From assembly GCF_014193255.1 (NCBI RefSeq), contig NZ_JACHZB010000001.1, positions 401,921 to 465,920 on the forward strand: DNA of 64,000 bases. Reading direction: 5' to 3'. Positions 61,436-64,000 of the stretch are shown here, piece by piece. The position numbers and the translations under genes are program-made. The notes beneath the pieces are model-generated. The model was not told the DNA's origin. It did no database searches and saw only the letters and a program-made list of their open reading frames with translations. Numbering within the stretch: the first letter of the stretch is position 1; each line of letters begins with the position of its first letter. The DNA is from Rhizobium sp. BK196. Lineage in GTDB: Bacteria > Pseudomonadota > Alphaproteobacteria > Rhizobiales > Rhizobiaceae.

Positions 61436-63133
61436 TCATTTCATGATCGCGGCCTGTCTCAGCGCCGCGTGGATGTCGCTCACGACGGCAGCGCCTTCGC
61501 CGACGGCTGCGGCAACCCGCTTCGTCGAACCGGCCCGGACATCGCCGATCGCAAAAACGTTCGGCAGACTGGTTTCCAGTTGCAGGGAGGGCCGTCCGAG
61601 CTCCTCTTCGACATCGGAGCCGAAGGCGGTGCCGGTCCTGATGAAGCCCCTGTCGTCCGTCTTGATGCGGCACTTGATCCAATCGGTATTCGGATCGGCG
61701 CCGATAAACATGAAGACGCGGCGAAGATCGTATTTTTTCCCGGATTGCTCCCTGATATCGGTGATCGTTGCCCTCAGACGGCCGTTTTGGTCTTGCGACA
61801 GCGCCGTCAGCTCGCATCCCAGATGCATCTCCACGTTGGGCAGCGCCGCTATGCGATCGATGAGGTAGGTCGACATGGTTTCGGTCAGGCTTCGGCGGAT
61901 CACCAGATGCAGACGTCGGACCCGCGGCGCCAGGAATGCGATCGCCTGCCCGGCGGAATTGCCGCCGCCAACCAGGGCTATATCGTCGTTTTCGCAGAGT
62001 TTGGCTTCGATTGCAGATGCCCAATAGGAAATGCCGGCGCCCTCGAAGCGCGCGATGTCGGGAATATCTGGCCTGCGGTACCTGGCGCCCGAGGCGATGA
62101 CGACGGTTCGTGCCTTGACCGCCCGGTCTCCCTCGAGCCGCAAGACCATCGGACCCGTCCTGCGTTTGCCGGCTGGAGGTGGAACCAGTTCGCTGACCTC
62201 GAGCGGCAAGGCGATCTCCGCTCCGAATTTGAGCGCCTGATTGAAGGCGCGGCCTGCAAGCGCCTGGCCTGAAATTCCGGTCGGAAAGCCGAGATAATTT
62301 TCGATACGGGAGGAACTGCCGGCCTGCCCGCCGATCGAGCGTGCGTCGACGACGATGACGGTGAGCCCCTCCGACGCCGCGTAAACCGCAGCAGCCAGCC
62401 CAGATGGACCCGCTCCGACGATCGCCACATCGTAGACGGTCGCCGGATCGAGCTCCGGCATGATGCCGAGGCAGCAGGCGGCTTCGGCGTCGGTCGGATG
62501 TTTGAGCACCGTGCCGTTGGGGCAGACCATGAGCGGCAGTTCGCCCGCTAGAATTCCAAGCCTCTCGACCAGGGCGTGGCCTTCGTGATCCAGCGCCGCA
62601 TCGAGGACGACATGGGGGTAGCCGCTTCGGGTCAGAAAGCCCTGCAGGCGAACGAGGTTGGGCTCACCGGGATTGCCGATCAGAACGGAACCGGCGCCGC
62701 CGAAATTGATCAGTTCCACACGCCGCAGGATATAGGCGCGCATGATGATCTCACCGATATCGGCCGATCCTATGATCAGAGCCTTCAGATGCGCGGCGTC
62801 GAACGCCAGCGCCACACATCCTTCCGGACCCGCACGTCCGCCCGCAAGCACCGGCCGTCCGGAGAGCTGACTGACCTCTCCCGAAAACTGCCCTGCGCCA
62901 TGGCTCGTGATCAGCGCTTCCGGCATCGACAATCCGTCGTGCCTGAAGACATCGAGACGGCCGGAGAGGATCAGCCACGCGGGCGAATGCCTGTCACCGA
63001 CCTGGGACACGATCTCGCCGGGGGCAAAGGTGTGCGGGCCGCTGCTGGCAAAGCGTGCCGCCATTTGAATTTGCGCGGCGTTCAGCACCGGAAACATCTG
63101 GTAACGGCGGCTTTCGAGGCTGTCGGAGCTCAT
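61436..63133 (-). CDS. Cyclic-nucleotide-binding, thioredoxin-reductase-like flavoprotein
   Basis: 565 residues in three parts. Residues about 15-140 are a CRP-type cyclic-nucleotide-binding domain (PGEIVSQVGDRHSPAWLILS, GQFSGEVSQLSGRP). Residues about 150-235 form a thioredoxin-like insert (LPLMVCPNGTVLKHPTDAEA). Residues about 240-560 are a pyridine nucleotide-disulfide reductase fold (VAIVGAGPSGLAAAVYAASE, ALVGGGNSAGQAIAFLAP, FAIGDVRAGSTKRVAAAVGE). The redox CxxC of thioredoxin reductase is missing (ISYWASAIEAKLCEN instead), so it cannot reduce thioredoxin the usual way. It shares an operon with the UBP zinc-finger gene; spacing is 10 bases. Confidence 0.92.
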   Translation of the reverse strand: MSSDSLESRRYQMFPVLNAAQIQMAARFASSGPHTFAPGEIVSQVGDRHSPAWLILSGRLDVFRHDGLSMPEALITSHGAGQFSGEVSQLSGRPVLAGGRAGPEGCVALAFDAAHLKALIIGSADIGEIIMRAYILRRVELINFGGAGSVLIGNPGEPNLVRLQGFLTRSGYPHVVLDAALDHEGHALVERLGILAGELPLMVCPNGTVLKHPTDAEAACCLGIMPELDPATVYDVAIVGAGPSGLAAAVYAASEGLTVIVVDARSIGGQAGSSSRIENYLGFPTGISGQALAGRAFNQALKFGAEIALPLEVSELVPPPAGKRRTGPMVLRLEGDRAVKARTVVIASGARYRRPDIPDIARFEGAGISYWASAIEAKLCENDDIALVGGGNSAGQAIAFLAPRVRRLHLVIRRSLTETMSTYLIDRIAALPNVEMHLGCELTALSQDQNGRLRATITDIREQSGKKYDLRRVFMFIGADPNTDWIKCRIKTDDRGFIRTGTAFGSDVEEELGRPSLQLETSLPNVFAIGDVRAGSTKRVAAAVGEGAAVVSDIHAALRQAAIMK

Positions 63134-63143
63134 CTCGGCACGC

Positions 63144-63446
63144 TCAATAATAGCGCGGGATCGGGCCGCGCTGCGGCGTCTGATCGGGCAGTTCCACCAT
63201 TATCTCGTCGAAATAGCACCAACCCCAGCCCTCGGGTGGATCGTAACCTTCGATGATGGGATGACCCGTGGCGTGGAAATGCGCCGTCGCATGCTTTCCG
63301 ATGGACTGGTCGCAGCATCCGACATGGCCGCATTCCCGGCAAAGCCGAAGATGGACCCACTCCTCTCCGTCCTCCAGGCATTCTTCGCAGCCAAGCGTCC
63401 CTGGCGTCACGGATCGCACACCTGCGACATGCTTACATCCCGACAT
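63144..63446 (-). CDS. UBP-type zinc-finger protein
   Basis: 100 residues from the ATG at 63446 (GGAGAATC). Cys/His pattern C-x-H at the start, LGCEECLEDGEEWVHLRLCR, ECGHVGCCDQSIGKHATAHF and HATGHPIIEG matches the ubiquitin-hydrolase-type zinc finger. WGWCYFDEIMVELP follows. Bacteria lack ubiquitin, so the ligand is unknown. The finger is regularly found beside cyclic-nucleotide-binding thioredoxin-reductase-like genes, as here. Confidence 0.92.
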   Translation of the reverse strand: MSGCKHVAGVRSVTPGTLGCEECLEDGEEWVHLRLCRECGHVGCCDQSIGKHATAHFHATGHPIIEGYDPPEGWGWCYFDEIMVELPDQTPQRGPIPRYY

Positions 63447-63780
63447 CTGATTCTCCGGCGGTGATTGAAGGCTGTCCCTGCCGGAGGAACATAGATCACG
63501 AGGCGATTTTCTCCATCTATACGCAAGGATAGAAATGCATGTCCGCACTCACCGCGATCAAGCCCCCCCTACAACCGGAAATCGCACATTCTCCCAGAGC
63601 TAAATCGGCAAAGAGGGATTGCAACAGATCAATGGGCATATCATGCGCCGTGGCCATAATATCTACCTTTCCCTTTCACGGCCCTCTATCGTTGTTGTCC
63701 TCGGTGATGTCCGCTAGAAAACCGGTGATCCCTCGTGCCTTAGGGCGAAGCATCTTTCTGTGTCAAAACTCAATATTCGC
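63447..63780. other. Intergenic 334 bases
   Basis: No convincing gene. A 91-codon plus-strand frame at 63539 lacks a ribosome binding site and family features. The first 100 bases must hold the promoter for the zinc-finger operon. Composition is more AT-rich than the neighbours. Confidence 0.4.
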
Positions 63781-64000
63781 TCAGAGAAGCAATGCCGATG
63801 AATGCGTCGCCTGAGCATTTAAAACCGCAGCAAAGCTTTGGTCATCAATCATTAGGGGATTGACATCAGCTTGCTGCGCGACGCGATCAACCTCCGTCAT
63901 GTTATGCGGCACGATGGTTCCGCCACCAATGAGGGTAAGCAGTTCAGCCCGTGTAATGTAGCTGCCGTCGGCAAAGACGAAGGTTTCGATGCCGGCCGTG
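63781..64000 (-). CDS. C-terminus of a possible RTX-like protein, continues past right edge
   Basis: Stop TGA at 63783-63781. The last 72 codons read GIETFVFADGSYITRAEL and end with SFAAVLNAQATHSSALLL. A strand-turn of the form IE-x-FVFADG-x-x is common after nonapeptide repeats in RTX/hemolysin-type proteins and related adhesins, and a hydrophobic C-terminus suits type I export. No repeat is inside the window. Assignment is tentative. Confidence 0.5.
   Translation of the reverse strand, partial: TAGIETFVFADGSYITRAELLTLIGGGTIVPHNMTEVDRVAQQADVNPLMIDDQSFAAVLNAQATHSSALLL

Noticed and set aside
63539..63814. Plus-strand frame of 91 codons near the right edge
   Set aside because: No ribosome binding site, no family, and it overlaps the end of the partial minus-strand gene.

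Overview
The window looks like a chromosomal or chromid segment of a Rhizobium-type alphaproteobacterium (Rhizobium etli/leguminosarum group). Pointers are the high GC content, rhizobial families (DUF982, DUF992, AqpS-type ars operon, AztD), alphaproteobacterial regulatory sites (a GTTC-N7-GTTC LexA box, an EcfG-type GGAAC-N16-CGTT promoter) and a two-palindrome intergenic repeat typical of rhizobia. It has no rRNA, tRNA, IS element or CRISPR array that I can see.

Layout. 1-1139: a multi-PAS sensor cut by the left edge. 1400-11269: an accessory, prophage-like stretch upstream of dusA. It holds a repressor, small genes, a winged-helix protein, a CHC2/Toprim primase-helicase, a GH108 endolysin-like muramidase, a lipoprotein with a frameshifted partial copy, a tandemly duplicated secreted protein, an SOS-box gene and a 25-residue membrane peptide. 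A GTTGC...CAAC motif recurs in its control regions. 11552-18013: dusA, a DUF992 protein, a peptidase-less type I secretion ABC/HlyD pair divergent from a 70-residue cationic peptide, and an SDR. 18051-24502: a Pycsar-effector-like (DUF5706) membrane protein divergent from a FecR/TPR/beta-barrel protein followed by a CHASE2 adenylate cyclase. 24544-29592: metabolic and exported proteins, a degraded molybdopterin oxidoreductase and a DHA2 pump. 29802-33983: an arsenic operon arsR-arsC-arsN2-aqpS-arsC-MFS with a divergent DUF6428 gene. 34214-37189: TetR with three operators, a quinone oxidoreductase and an MFS pump. 38451-41248: a PCuAC/PepSY metal-handling module. 41416-45633: ArsR/SRPBCC pair, a ClpP paralogue, small stress-type genes, LysR and an alcohol dehydrogenase.

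45907-50466: a Zur-like site with aztD, then a cobalamin riboswitch, a leader micro-ORF and a BtuFCD-like ABC importer. 50567-59188: several regulator/oxidoreductase pairs (SDR, LysR, XRE, TetR, HxlR), a metallophosphoesterase, a DHFR-like protein and a GST. 59225-61208: acetolactate synthase behind a classical attenuator with an 18-residue branched-chain leader peptide. 61436-63446: a cyclic-nucleotide-binding thioredoxin-reductase-like flavoprotein paired with a UBP zinc-finger protein. 63781-64000: the C-terminus of what may be an RTX-like protein.

The strongest candidates for something not yet described are the cyclase/FecR-barrel/Pycsar-effector locus (18051-24502) and the 70-residue acid-free peptide beside its own ABC/HlyD exporter (13228-16867). 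All calls are from reading the sequence; no database search was run.
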